A DNA stretch of 64,000 nucleotides from Siderastrea radians (lineage: Eukaryota; Cnidaria; Anthozoa; Scleractinia; Rhizangiidae): the NCBI GenBank assembly GCA_964017195.1, contig OZ024894.1, forward strand, positions 31,708,388-31,772,387. The letters run 5' to 3'. The notes below the pieces were generated by a model. The model saw only the letters and a list, made by a program, of their open reading frames with translations. It made no database searches and was not told where the DNA came from. Of the stretch, positions 22,001-32,603 are shown in pieces. The number at the start of each line of letters is the position of its first letter. The first letter of the stretch is position 1. Position numbers and translations under genes: made by a program.

Positions 22001-22190
22001 GAGTGACTGCCACAGCTCTTTTAAACGTCGAAGGGAAGCTCACTGATCGACTGTTATGTAGCAAAAGCTAACAAAAAGTTGCAAGCAGACTGTTTTAAAA
22101 TTGTGAGTAGGATAGCTTACCTGCTTTGGTGAAAACGGCGACAGGCTAAACGCTTACTGTCCTCCAAAACTTTGAATCCTTCCTAATTTC
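19100..22190. other. Interior of the TIR element, no recognisable gene
   Basis: This AT-rich sequence has no ORF longer than ~90 codons and no motif. A repeat-like segment with AATGGATAACTTTATTTAACCA (20483-20760) and another at 21310-21480 look like tails of dispersed elements. Confidence 0.4.
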
Positions 22191-22488
22191 CTCACTTCAT
22201 GGAACATATTTTCTTGCGGTCCGAAGAAAAATTCTCCCGCTCACAAATGCAAAAGCCCGAGCAAAACACTCGTTTTTCCGCGTTAAAATACTTTTTCCAA
22301 ATTTCCTTCCGCTGCTGAGGAGTTAGGAAAACGCCTGGATTTGTTATATGTGCAAAAAAAGGTAAGAATATTAAAGTGATCAAGTGATGAACAGACCGCC
22401 ATCTTTGTTTATTTCATTGGCGCGCACGTTTCAGGAATCTGGGTACTAGGAAAATGATTAACCAATCAGGCAAAAGTCTCCCTTGCTT

Positions 22489-25400
22489 GGGTAGGATGTT
22501 ATGAATGATTTTAAACTGGAAAATTATTAACTTTGGCTCCTTCAAAATTTGAAATGGAAGCATATAGACCTTTTGGATGTTGTCTGTAGTGAAGCCATAA
22601 TTTAAAATCTTACTCTCAGCTGTTGGTACAGAGTAGCTTTTGCCAAGTATGGTCGAGTAAGCTATTTTGGGACAGGGCAGTAGCAGAGACGGTACGACTT
22701 CTGATGGGGCAACATCCGTATTTTGGATGTTTTCTTTCCAACTTGCTGGGATAGCATTTACTAGGCCATAATAGACAGTGAAAGGTACTTCTAAGTTGAA
22801 TTTTGCTTTAAGATCGGTTAGAGAAAGAAACTTTGAGTCTTCGTTGAGTAAATCCTTGATATGAATTATTCCTTTTTTGAGCCACGCCTTATACATAATT
22901 GGTTTTCCGTCTACGAGAATGTTACGATTGTTCCAAATTATTTGGTTCTGTGCTGCTTTTTCAACACCAGTTAAGAGCTTAAAATTTTGCCAGTAACTCA
23001 GAATGGTTCGGTAAAATTCCGGTAAATTTTGAAGGTCACAAAAATTAATATCATACTGGCATTGAGAGAAAAACGCGAAACCACCGTATTGGCTCAATGC
23101 CTGTTCTGGAATTATTTTCCACGCAGCGAGGTTGTTTTCTGCAATTCTTTTAATCCAAGCTAATTTTAGTGACCGTTCCATAATTTCAAAGTCAATCGTT
23201 TTTAGTCCGCCATGCTTTTTTTCGGCAATAATAGTTTTTTTCTTTATTTTGGCAGGTTTGCCATCCCAGAGGAAGTAAAAAATGATTTTGTTAATAATCT
23301 CTCCACAGTATGTTTCGACATTGCCAATACAGAAGCGCTGTAAATAAGTTTGGACAAGCCTAATGTTTTCACAATGTGTATTTTTCCAATAAGAGTGAGT
23401 TTTCTTCGCTTCCAGTTATTGAGAGTTTTTTCCAATGTGACTATCTTATCTTCCAAATTAAGCTTCTTGGCACGTTCAGAATCATAAGAAAAGTGCACTC
23501 CAAGAGCGAGAACAGGATCCCGCAAGGATCAACCGAAGGGTTTCTCCTTGCGGCTTTTCCATGTACCTAACCACATGGCTTCTGTTTTGCTGGTGTTAAT
23601 TTGTAGGCCACTGACTTTTTTGAATTCTTCCAAAAGTTTTAATAATTTTGGCACTGAGTCGCAGTCACGTACCAGGACCGTGGTGTCATCCGCATATTGT
23701 GTGATTTTTATTTCCTTTTGGCCTACATTAATACCTTTGATATTCGGGTCGTTTTTTACCGCCCTAGCGAAAAGTTCGATTCCGATAACAAAAAGGAGGC
23801 CCGACAAGGGACAACCTTGCCTGACTTCTCGCTCTAGAAGAAAGAATTCAGATGCATGGCCGTTGTGCAAGACGCAGCTGGATACTTGGTTGTAAATTAT
23901 TTGAAACCAATTTAGAATATCAGGGCCGAAAGTAAACATTTGTAAGGCAGCCTTGAGATAAGGCCATTCTATTGTGTCGAATGCTTTTCTAAAATCGAGG
24001 AATATAGCAATCCCGGGTGTTTTCGTGTATTCAGTGAAAAACATGACATCTTGTATTAGTGTAACATTTTCACCTATAAAAGCGGCCTTCGACGTAACCG
24101 GTTTGATCGGAGTTTATGATTTTTGGGAGCACTTTTTCTAGCCTTTTTGCGATAGTTTTAGTCAGGATTTTGTAGTCTATATTAAGCAGAGAGACTGGCC
24201 TTAAATTTTCTAGCAAAGTTTTATCTTTGTTCTTTTTAGGAATTAACGAAATGATTCCACGTCTTTGACTAATAGAAAGAGTTCCAGTCTGAAAGCCATA
24301 ATTAAAACTGGCAACCATTTCAGGACCTAGCTCAGGCCAAAAAAATCTATAAAACTCCGCAGAAAAACCATCGGAACCAGGAGATTTAGCGTTTTTGAAT
24401 TCTTTCAGAGCGTTTAAACATTCGTTTTCTGAGACGAGACCTTCGCACATCTGGATTTCTTCTTCTTTTAACGGAGATATATTCTCGGATTTGAAAAAAG
24501 TGGATCCAGACAGACTCTGCTCGTCAATGTTTTCTGACCTGTATAGTGTTTCATAAAAGCGTTTTTCCTCCTCTAATATCTCAAACTGGTCGAAGGTGTA
24601 TTTATCGTTGCCAACTTTTAATTTTGCAACCGCTTTCCTGCTTTGATTACGCTTTTCTAGATTAAAAAAAGTATCTGGTATTGCGTTCGCCTTGTTCACG
24701 CCACCGAGCTTTGCTTCTAATAATAACTCCTTTCGTCTTTTGTCGTATTATTGTTTCTAAGCGCGATTTTGTCGCGTAAAGCTCGTTTAAGAGTTGTTTA
24801 TCGCTGGGATTCTTTGCGGATTTTTGCAGTAGCTTGTTAGCCTTATGCTGGAGTATAACCTCTTCGGTTTTTCTTTTTGTGGCCTTGATTTTAGAATATT
24901 TGATTGTAAAACCACGAATCTCCATTTTAAGTAGGTCCCACTTCAAGCTTAAATCTTCAACATCAGCGTACTTGTTTTTGAAAAGGTTTATGTTTTCTCG
25001 AAGTCTGTTGGAGTATTCATGTTCTTCAAGTAAGGAGTTATTGAATTTCCAGAAGCCAGGACCTCTGGGCTGCCTTGCTTTTTCGGATTTAAGGTATAAC
25101 GTGATAACAGAGTGGTCAGTTTCGGGAGCGTTCAAAATTTCACATGTAAATACTTCGTTGACGAGTATTTTGGAAATAAGAAAGAAGTCTAAGCGGCATT
25201 GAATTTTGGCAGATGTATTTCTCCAAGTGAAACCTTCCCCATGGGGGTTACGGTCACGCCAAATGTCTGTTAAGTTGTAAAGGCTGGCAAGATGTTCGAT
25301 TTCTTTGATTACAAGGGCTTTCCTCAAAACTGAGTTTCCACCTTTTTTGCCCTTGTCTGTCAAGGCGCAATTAAAGTCGCCAGCAATTATGATGTTTTCT

Positions 25401-25966
25401 TGTGCGAATTCGGTTAGATGGTTTTGAAGTTCTTTGAAGAACCCTATTTGCTGTTTTGCATCGTTTGGGGCGTAAATATTTACAAGTATGAGATGAGTGT
25501 CGTCGACTATTAAATCTAGGATTAAAAGTCTGCCGTTCTTATCACAAATGCTTTTTTCCACTTTGAAGTCTAGTATTGGATTAATTAGCGTCATGACACC
25601 TTTACTATGTGATGCGCCATGACTAAAAAATACTTTTCCACCCCATTCGGCTTCCCAGATGCGAGCATGTTCTATGGACCTGTAAGTTTCTTGCAGGAAC
25701 GTGAAGTGATATTTTCGATTGTGTAACCATCTGAAGATGGAGCGCCTTTTGATTGATTTATTCAGCCCCTTCACGTTTAAAGATTGGAATTTAAAATTAA
25801 AGTTGAAGTGCGAGTTCACAATGTGAAACAAAGGATATTTTACGTGTAATTGCAATGGCAAGGGACTTTGGCAGGTGTCTTTTGGTCGAAAGACAAAGTG
25901 GTGGGCTTTGCATAATTGGGCCAGTAACGAGCTGGAGCAAACAAGAATTAAACAAAGTATAAACAA
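22489..25966 (-). pseudogene. LINE copy 2 ORF2: endonuclease and reverse transcriptase
   Basis: The APE-type endonuclease lies at ~25806-25050, with LQET, NIYAPN, AGDFNCAL, RLDFFL and DHSVI in order. The linker with KARWREQGERNTRYFFN leads into RT: SPGSDGFSAEFY, LIPKKNKDK, FLDFRKAFDTIEW, RQGCPLSG and the catalytic QYADDTTVL near 23690. It continues through a thumb region to HNILP at 22490. Breaks seen: frameshifts near 24695, 24060 and 23240, and an in-frame TGA near 23526. The open frame begins at 25966 but the true ORF2 start is probably nearer 25810, just before SLNVKG. Confidence 0.9.
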
Positions 25967-26118
25967 ATAAAAGAACAGCTAAACTAAGCACAAATAGAGC
26001 GAACATTTACCTACTTTTTTCAGGTGCGAAAGGCAGTTACCGAGCCTGAACTGCCGCGCTACATCCGGCGAGGAATTAACTCCATTGTCAGCAATCAATG
26101 TTTATATATAAATACCGT

Positions 26119-27011
26119 TTATATATCATTTAAGTCTTCTTCTGTAAGAATTCTTACAGAAGATCCTTCTGGGGTGCTTTTGACATATACCTTTCCGTCC
26201 AAGGACCAGACACTGTAAAGTGATCCATCCTTTCTTCTCTTGTTTGCGGCTTCTATCAAGGATCGCCTGAGAGCCGTTAAGTTTTCGTTAACAAATATAC
26301 GGTGTTGGGCTGTAGAAGGGTAGCCCGGGAATAAATCCGCGATTTTAACATGTCTCAGCTTTGTGAGTTCTTTGTAACTTTTTGCTTTCGTCTTGTGGCT
26401 GCAGAACTTTACTAAGATGCTTCTGCCTTGATTGATTTTATGTGATATTTCAATCTCCTCGGGTTCCACGGTAATATTAAGATTTCAGCCACTTTAATTA
26501 CTACATGTTCTGTGGATGTGTACGCGTCTTGCGGAGCGCCATGAATTTCAAGAGAATTTTTACGCGAATACTGCTCTAAATGGTCGAGGTTTTCCCACAA
26601 TTGCTCGCATTCTGCGCTTTGATTCTGCAGCTCCTTCTCTGTTGCTGTAAGCTGGGTATTCAACGCCGCAAAGGAGATCTTTAAGGCTTTATTCTCATCT
26701 TTCGTCTTCTTGAGAGACGCTTTTAAATCCTTTAACTCTTCTCCGTTAAAGGTCACCGAGCTTTTGAGATCGTCAATTTCTTTTCTGATCGCTTGATTAT
26801 CGGCAATGACTGAAGCAATAGAAATTTTTCTGTCGATTAACATCTCTTTAATTTCAAGAAGGCTTGGTTCTGCTTGGTCTTCGTCTAACGTGTTGCAGTC
26901 ATCTTCGAGCACTTCTTTAGAGTTGGACGCCTTGATGGACTTTTTGGAGCGTCTGTTGTCTTCGTCAATCGACCCGCGATCTCCGCGTTTGTTCTTTTTT
27001 CGTAATGACAT
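26119..27011 (-). pseudogene. LINE copy 2 ORF1 protein
   Basis: It starts MSLRKKNKRGDRGS at 27011. A basic and acidic N-terminus is followed by a long coiled coil (~55-140), then HLEQYSRKNSLEIHGAP, the start of the RRM-like domain. A frameshift near 26440-26470 moves the rest (EIEISHKINQGRSILVKF, FVNENLTALR, DGKVYVK, stop at 26119) into another frame. It matches ORF1 of LINE copy 1 in domain order and length. Confidence 0.88.
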
Positions 27012-28987
27012 TTACACTGGACAAATAAAGATCGTTACTTTAAAAAGCTGGTCTACCACATTTCTTAGGATATTGGGTGCCGGAGAGGCGTCAGTTAGAG
27101 CGGTTCAAGCGGGACTTCGAGTCTACACGTCTGACCGCCATCATGCTACAGAATCAATTTTTGAAGCTCTTTAATATTAGTTTACCTTTATTTACGCAAA
27201 ATACAAGCATTTGAATTTCCCTCGCTGGATCAGAGCTTGAGTGACAGTACCATTCGTTCAGTCCCTTTAAAAGACAATTATAAACTTAATTGATCAAAGT
27301 ATATCAGCATGAAATATATCCAAGTGGGTACCGGTACAGTGTTGGGCAAGCTTAGTAAAATGCCCCGGGGATAATATGATGGAGCAGCACTTTTAAGTGA
27401 ATGAACATAGCATTAATTTAAAAAGATCATATAACTTAAAAATTATAGAAAGAGGGCAGCTTAGAGAAGCTAGATAATAGAAAATCATAGTGAGTTTAAT
27501 CATGTAACAAGCGAGTGTAGCGAAGTTACAGTTTTCCACTGCGTTATTAGCATCCAATTCACCCATGGCGTAATAACTACTGGAAACGCGTTGAAATTCT
27601 AAATCTAAATTAAAAATTCTACGCCGAAGGAAGTTACTAAAGCCAGGGAGTTGGAACTGGGAACCAGGAAGCGGGAACGGGGAATGGTGAAGCGGGAACG
27701 GGGAATGGTCAACCGGGAACGGGGAACTGGGAACGGGGAACAGGAGTCTGGGAACAAACAGTCTGTCAGCAGTATTCCACATAAAAATTCAAAATGGCCG
27801 AAGAACCACACAAATAGCAAGATATACCGTAAATCTTAGTTAATACGATTCAAAAGGAGCTTGGAATCGTAAGTTGGGATTTATTTGCTTAAAATATCTG
27901 ATAGCAGAAGCAGCGTATTACCGTTTGTAAAGTGCGACTGGCCAGGTTTTATACCGCGACGAATCGGGACAAAATAACTAGGTCAATTAATCTCAGCACA
28001 AGCAGAAGAAGCACCAAACTGTGACATTGTAGCTGGGACGTAGGCATTGACATTTAAGGATTGCTTCTACAGAGGATAAAAAGGTAACAAAAAGTAGAAA
28101 ATCCAGATGGCAGGGTGATAAATTAAAAATACATTTGTTCAAGCTTACGGATGTGTCTGTGCAGAGAGACATGCATCACGTAATTTTATCACATTTTTAT
28201 CACCGCGTATGCCTTTGGTGGGTTCTTCACGGGTTATTGATTTGTATGTTAATGATGTATATTGGGACGGGAGGGGTGGGTGTGAGTGTCAGTGTCAGCT
28301 GGTGTGGCCTAATAATCGCAAAGCTGCCGTTTACATAGTTCAGTGTGTGCGTCCTGTTAGCTGAGTGACCAAGCGAAAGCAAGAGAATTTCGATCCATTA
28401 CAGGTCGTTTCGAGTGGTTTCATTGTTTATGCAAAAAGAAAAAAAGTTACCAAAAGTTAAAATGTTTCACGGGGAATTGGAGTATGAACAGCCCTCTGAA
28501 GTGAAGAATTGACAGTATGGTATTTGTTTACTGAGCTTGGGTGGCTTGTACAATAAAAGGTTATCTCTTACCTTATATAGATGGGGCTCTGAGGTATTTT
28601 CGTGAACCATGAATAGCGAAATGAATAGCAAAACGTAAAATGACTGTTTTCTTTCTTCTGAAACGTGATTTTCTAAGCAGCCGTGAGCTGTAATTTGCCA
28701 TGAATCTTATTACCTGGGAAGGAAGAACCGTGTGTTTAAATGGTCGTGAATTGTGATTTTGTAGCCATCACGCTAAATGTCGTGAGAGATTATTAACCTT
28801 AAAGTACGTGAAATGACTTTTTTTTTAATGAAACGTGATCTGGTTTCCCCCCCCCGCCCCCTACAATGCCTCCTTCCTTATAGGCCACCGGCGTTGTAAG
28901 AACCTTCGTTCGTACTTGTCACTGCTTTGAACATGCTAAAAATTAAGATAGAAAATAAGTTTTCCTTTGAGGAACCTAAATATTGCC
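27012..28987. other. Noncoding stretch, includes GGGAACGGGG repeat
   Basis: 27012-27180 may be the LINE 5' UTR. At 27651-27752 a purine-rich phrase (CGGGAACGGGGAA and variants) repeats about eight times. The rest is AT-rich with no coding signal. Confidence 0.45.
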
Positions 28988-30123
28988 ATCGACCACACGC
29001 TTTCTTCACCATCGCGTTGCCTGTGACCGAACGCTATGCGGGCCTACGTTTAGGTTAATCATTGATGGATATAACTTATGATCATAAAAGCACTGAAGAA
29101 ACATTTGACAGCTCACGTGCAACATGGTTTGGCGATCTCGCTCTGTGATTTACTATGAACGCTGTGCTTTCTGGCCAGAAAAAAAAAGCTCACATAGGTA
29201 AGAATTATTTTGAAACATTCAGTGAATCGGCTTTACGACGCTATTAACACCACATTTGCGATGTAAGGGGTCTTTGATTGTATAATTCGTTGATAAACAT
29301 ATCGGAACCATCCAAATGATCAAGTTTCAAAATTTACCTGTCTAAATTCCCCTACATAGCTCAACATTGGGAGTAAACCCTCTAGATTCCAAATCCTAGT
29401 TACTTTTTTTTCTTGAAAACATGCTAGAAAAGCAAAGAAACTCGTATTCTGACAAAGGAAAGTCAAATTAATTTCCGATGACAATAAAGGTCAAACAAAG
29501 GGTAGCTCATACTGTTCAGATTAATGGCTCGACTTGTACCATGTAGTAGTTTAATCGACCACACGCTTTCTTCACCATCGCGTTGCCTGTGACCGAACGC
29601 GCTATGCGGGCCTACGTTTAGGTTAATCATTGATGGATATAACGTATGATCATAAAAGCACTGAAGAAACATTTGACAGCTCACGTGTAACATGGTTTGG
29701 CGATCTCGCTCTGTGATTTACTATGAACGCTGTGCTTTCTGGCCAGAAAAAAAAAGCTCACATAGGTAAGAATTATTTTGAAACATTCAGTGAATCGGCT
29801 TTACGACGCTATTAACACCACATTTGCGATGTAAGGGGTCTTTGATTGTATAATTCGTTGATAAACATATCGGAACCATCCAAATGATCAAGTTTCAAAA
29901 TTTACCTGTTTAAATTCCCCTACATAGCTCAACATTGGGAGTAAACCCTCTAGATTCCAAATCCTAGTTACTTTTTTTTCTTGAAAACATGCTAGAAAAG
30001 CAAAGACACTCGTATTCTGACAAAGGAAAGTCAAATTAATTTCCGATGACACTAAAGGTCAAACAAAGGGTAGCTCATACCGTTCAGATTAATGGCTCGA
30101 CTTGTACCATGTAGTAGTTTAAT
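28988..30123. repeat. Tandem duplication, two ~566-bp units
   Basis: The units at 28988-29553 and 29554-30123 are nearly identical. Differences include an extra GC in unit 2 near 29600 and single-base changes. There is no coding content beyond short open stretches. Unit 2 runs into a small foldback repeat. Confidence 0.92.
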
Positions 30124-30206
30124 CCGTCTGGTGTAAATACGGGACGAACTCTAAGACACAGCAGTACTTCGTCACATAGTTCGTCCCGTTTATACCGGAC
30201 GGATTA
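30120..30206. repeat. Small foldback repeat (87 bp)
   Basis: TAATCCGTC at the left mirrors GACGGATTA at the right, and the inner CGGGACGAACT mirrors AGTTCGTCCCG. Arms are ~28 bp with two or three mismatches around a ~30-bp loop. It is likely a miniature inverted-repeat element. Confidence 0.7.
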
Positions 30207-30257
30207 TACAAATAGTGTCCAATGGGGCAGCAAATTGTTTTTTCTCCTCGGCCAAAA

Positions 30258-30480
30258 CATGGGGGGGGGGGGGGGGGGGGGAAGGGCACGGGGGCTTAAA
30301 ACTCCCGCTTTCTGTACCCTTTAATCCCGGTTCCCGCCCTGTACTTGTTGGCTCCCGCCTCTTTGCATTTTTTCTCCCGCTTCCCGCAAGCTTGGGAATC
30401 CCGCTTCTCGCCCCATCTTCTCCCGCCTGCCGTACACCTCCCGCCCCCTTTTCTCCTTGTCTCCCCCCACCCCTGTCCAA
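30258..30480. repeat. G-run and repeated TCCCGC phrases
   Basis: A G-run (~30261-30281) is followed by at least eight TCCCGC or TCCCGG phrases and a C-rich right end (CCCCCCACCCCTG). The G-rich left and C-rich right ends may be terminal repeats of a hAT-like MITE, but no clear target duplication is seen. Confidence 0.4.
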
Positions 30481-30509
30481 CTCCACAATACAAGAGCAAG
30501 GTATTTCAA

Positions 30510-31465
30510 AACTGTTTCGGTCCACGCAGGTTCCTCTTTCGGTGTCTTCATGACGCCATTGTCGAGGTAACTTAATGTAAATTACAACAAGTATTTTAAA
30601 GCAGCGTTGATGCTAAATTGACATAATTGAGGGTGAGAGAAAATAAGAATTACACAAACAGTTTCGCACGAATGGAGTCCGATTGCACGTTCAGGGTCTG
30701 GAAGGGTATTCTCGGGATCCGGGATTTGACCAAAATACGGTGCGGGATTCGGGAAAACGAAAAATATCTTTACGGGATTCGGGATTTGACTGCTACCAGG
30801 GAAGCGGGATTCGCCAAAATTTCGGCACGGGATGCGGGATTTTGTTGCCTGTCTGTCGGAAATTCGGGAAATCGTCACGACCCAAATAAACGTTATAGCG
30901 GCAAAAGCGAATCAACCACTCCCAGGCGAGCACAAAATATCAATGAAAAGGGCCAATCTACATCTTAAATTTATTAGCTTTTGCAGAAATTAGTCTTTTT
31001 AAATGTATTTTTGGGGAAGAAAACACGAAATTCGGGATAGCGATGAAAAACGTGCGGGATGCGGGATTCTCGTGAAAAAGGAGCGGGAATGCGGGATCAG
31101 GACCCCCCCCCTTCCAGACCCTGCACGTTTAGATTGGATTGGATGTCTTATAAACAGCATCTCGTGCACTGAACAGTCAAATTTATTTCTGCATTTCTTA
31201 GGAACGACGAAACGCCTTAGTAGGTCTTCAGGGACCTTCCCGTGCATGCCACCATAATATTGTTTGGTAATAGAGGATGACTAGTGTTTATGTCCCTCCA
31301 CACGTCCGTGTAAATAGCCGCGCGTGTAACTCAGTTAACCTGCATCACACAGGTCACATTGGAATCTATAAACGAAACATTGTTGGTTTACAATCAACGG
31401 CTTTGTCTATTGCACTTTGAGTTAAGGTTTTGTTATACAAAAACAAGTAAAAACCAACGCTGGTA
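30510..31465 (-). mobile_element. Penelope-like element D, 3' part, interrupted
   Basis: The minus strand encodes a GIY-YIG C-terminus (VPEDLLRRFVVPKKCRNKFDC, HEMLFIR) homologous to PLE C. The flank at 30510-30680 matches the terminal repeat of PLE C (TTTCGGTGTC.TCATGACGCCATT). A 432-bp hAT-like MITE sits between the two parts. The rest of the PLE is absent. Confidence 0.75.
30692..31123. mobile_element. hAT-like MITE inside PLE D
   Basis: The terminal inverted repeat is CAGGGTCTGGAAGGG. The flanks GCACGTTC/GCACGTTT form an 8-bp near-perfect target duplication, as in hAT elements. The interior consists largely of CGGGATTCGGGATTTG-like phrases on both arms, inverted across the middle. PLE C supplies the uninterrupted version of the target (GAGTCCGATTGGACATT). 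Confidence 0.8.
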
Positions 31466-31576
31466 AAGCCGAACGACGTTTCGGTGTCGTCATGACGCCA
31501 TTTTCAAGTTCAAAAATGATTCAAATAATCTGTCAGGAATAGTAGCTGGAGATCAACATAAATGATTAATACAGAG

Positions 31577-31942
31577 TCATGCAAATAGTTTAGCTCGAAT
31601 TGAGTCCGATTGGACATTAAGAGATGGTGTCAATTCTCTAATTAGCAACATTTCGTGCACTAAACAATCGAACTTATTCCGACACTTCTTTAGGACAAAA
31701 AACTGTTTCTCAAGGTCTTTCGGGACAATACAGTGTTTGTCACTATAGTGCTTGCCAGTAGATGATGATAGGTTTTTGTGCTCATTCACGCGCTGGTGTA
31801 ACTGTCTGAGTGTGTACCCTACATAACTTGCATCGCACAAGTCACATTGAAATTTGTAAACTACACACTGCTGGTTTGCAATAGGCGGTTTTTTTCTCCT
31901 GCACTTTAAGTTCCTGTTCGATCTTGTTGCTAACGAAAACAA
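31577..31942 (-). pseudogene. PLE C GIY-YIG endonuclease
   Basis: About 115 residues with the PLE-type nuclease: VVYKFQCDLCDASYVGYTLRQ in two pieces (CxxC then YVGYT), RVNEHK, HYSDKH and the terminal CRNKFDCLVHEMLLIREL. It is in a different frame from the linker upstream, with a break near 31935. Confidence 0.82.
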
Positions 31943-32400
31943 GTTGAATGGCTGTGTGAGTCTTCTGGTTTAGTTCTGAGTTGTTTGCGCACGAAGTCTG
32001 CCGAAACCTGGTCTTTGAAAGGTAGGACTATTCGAACTGTTGGGCTATCTCCAGGGGCAGGTATTGGTTGCTGGTCTTCGGCCTTTGAAGCAACAAAAAT
32101 CTTGATGGTAGTAATGATAAGATGTTGAGAATATTTCAGCCGGGAAAAGATAACTCTCAGTCGGTCACACTCTTCAGAAAAATAAGACCAACAGGCCGAT
32201 AAGCGATACGCACGAGCGAGCATGGTTTTCAACAGCCCACGTTTATAGCGCATATCGACAGGGCTCTGGTAGTGGAGTAAGAGTCCCATGTTTGTAGGTT
32301 TTGTGTAAACCTTGGTCTCGATTTGAGGGGCTCTATTTAGTAGCTGCATACCAAGAAAAGGAAGCATACCATTGTTCTGTGTTTCCATGGTGAACTTCAC
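31930..32400 (-). pseudogene. PLE C reverse transcriptase C-terminal region and linker
   Basis: Starting TMETQNNGMLPFLGMQLLNR, this is the segment after the RT catalytic motif (the LPFLG/T.VYTKPTNMGLLLHYQS phrase and the KRGLLKTMLARAYRLS helix are typical of PLEs). It then enters the inter-domain linker with IVLPFKDQVSADFVRKQL. No YxDD motif is present because the copy is truncated upstream. Confidence 0.82.
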
Positions 32401-32603
32401 TGAAGAATGACAGTAAAATGTGACAGTGAAATGTCACATTTGACACCATCTCTTAATGTCCAATCGGACTCAATTCGAGCTAAACTATCTGCGTGACTCT
32501 GCATTAATCATTTATGTTAATCTCCAGCTACTATTCCTGATAGTTTATTTGAATCATTTTTGAACTTGAAAATGGCGTCATGACGACACCGAAACGTCGT
32601 TCG

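Larger units (their letters stand above)
17328..22488. mobile_element. 5.16-kb TIR element of unknown superfamily
   Basis: The ends are inverted repeats of about 22 bp (AAGCAAGGGAGACTTTTG, then T or C, then CTG). Directly outside both lies GGGTAGG (17321-17327 and 22489-22495), a 7-bp target duplication inside LINE ORF2. No transposase was recognised. Short open stretches that might be exons are 17588-17712 (+, ending in GTAAGT) and 22192-22383 (-, with C-rich FCSGFCICERE), neither assignable. It includes a hairpin MITE (18783-19083) and minor repeats. It could be a decayed autonomous element or a large non-autonomous one; P-, hAT- or Dada-like are all open. Confidence 0.75.
16510..27011 (-). 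mobile_element. LINE copy 2 (L1/Tx1-like), split by a TIR element
   Basis: The LINE starts near 27011 with ORF1, continues with ORF2 from ~25966 to 22489, and resumes at 17327 to the ORF2 stop at 16916. The 3' UTR ends in T-rich runs (A-rich on its own strand) near 16510-16575. The interruption 17328-22488 is flanked by GGGTAGG on both sides, and the LINE coding phrase resumes exactly across it. Without the insertion the LINE is ~5.3 kb. Several stops and frameshifts show it is inactive. Confidence 0.88.
31471..32603 (-). mobile_element. Penelope-like element C with inverted terminal repeats
   Basis: The element is bounded by ~163-bp repeats in inverted orientation (31471-31633 and 32440-32603), nearly identical. 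Between them lie the RT end/linker (31930-32400) and the GIY-YIG nuclease (31577-31942) on the minus strand. The RT core is missing, so this copy is 5'-truncated with an inverted terminal repeat attached. Confidence 0.85.

Noticed and set aside
17328..22488. Simple inversion instead of insertion
   Set aside because: An inversion alone would not create a direct 7-bp duplication outside the ends, and the LINE parts on both sides have the same orientation and join directly.
30190..30575. Several overlapping Pro/Gly/Arg-rich open stretches
   Set aside because: They are frames of a low-complexity TCCCGC repeat on both strands and have no conserved motif.
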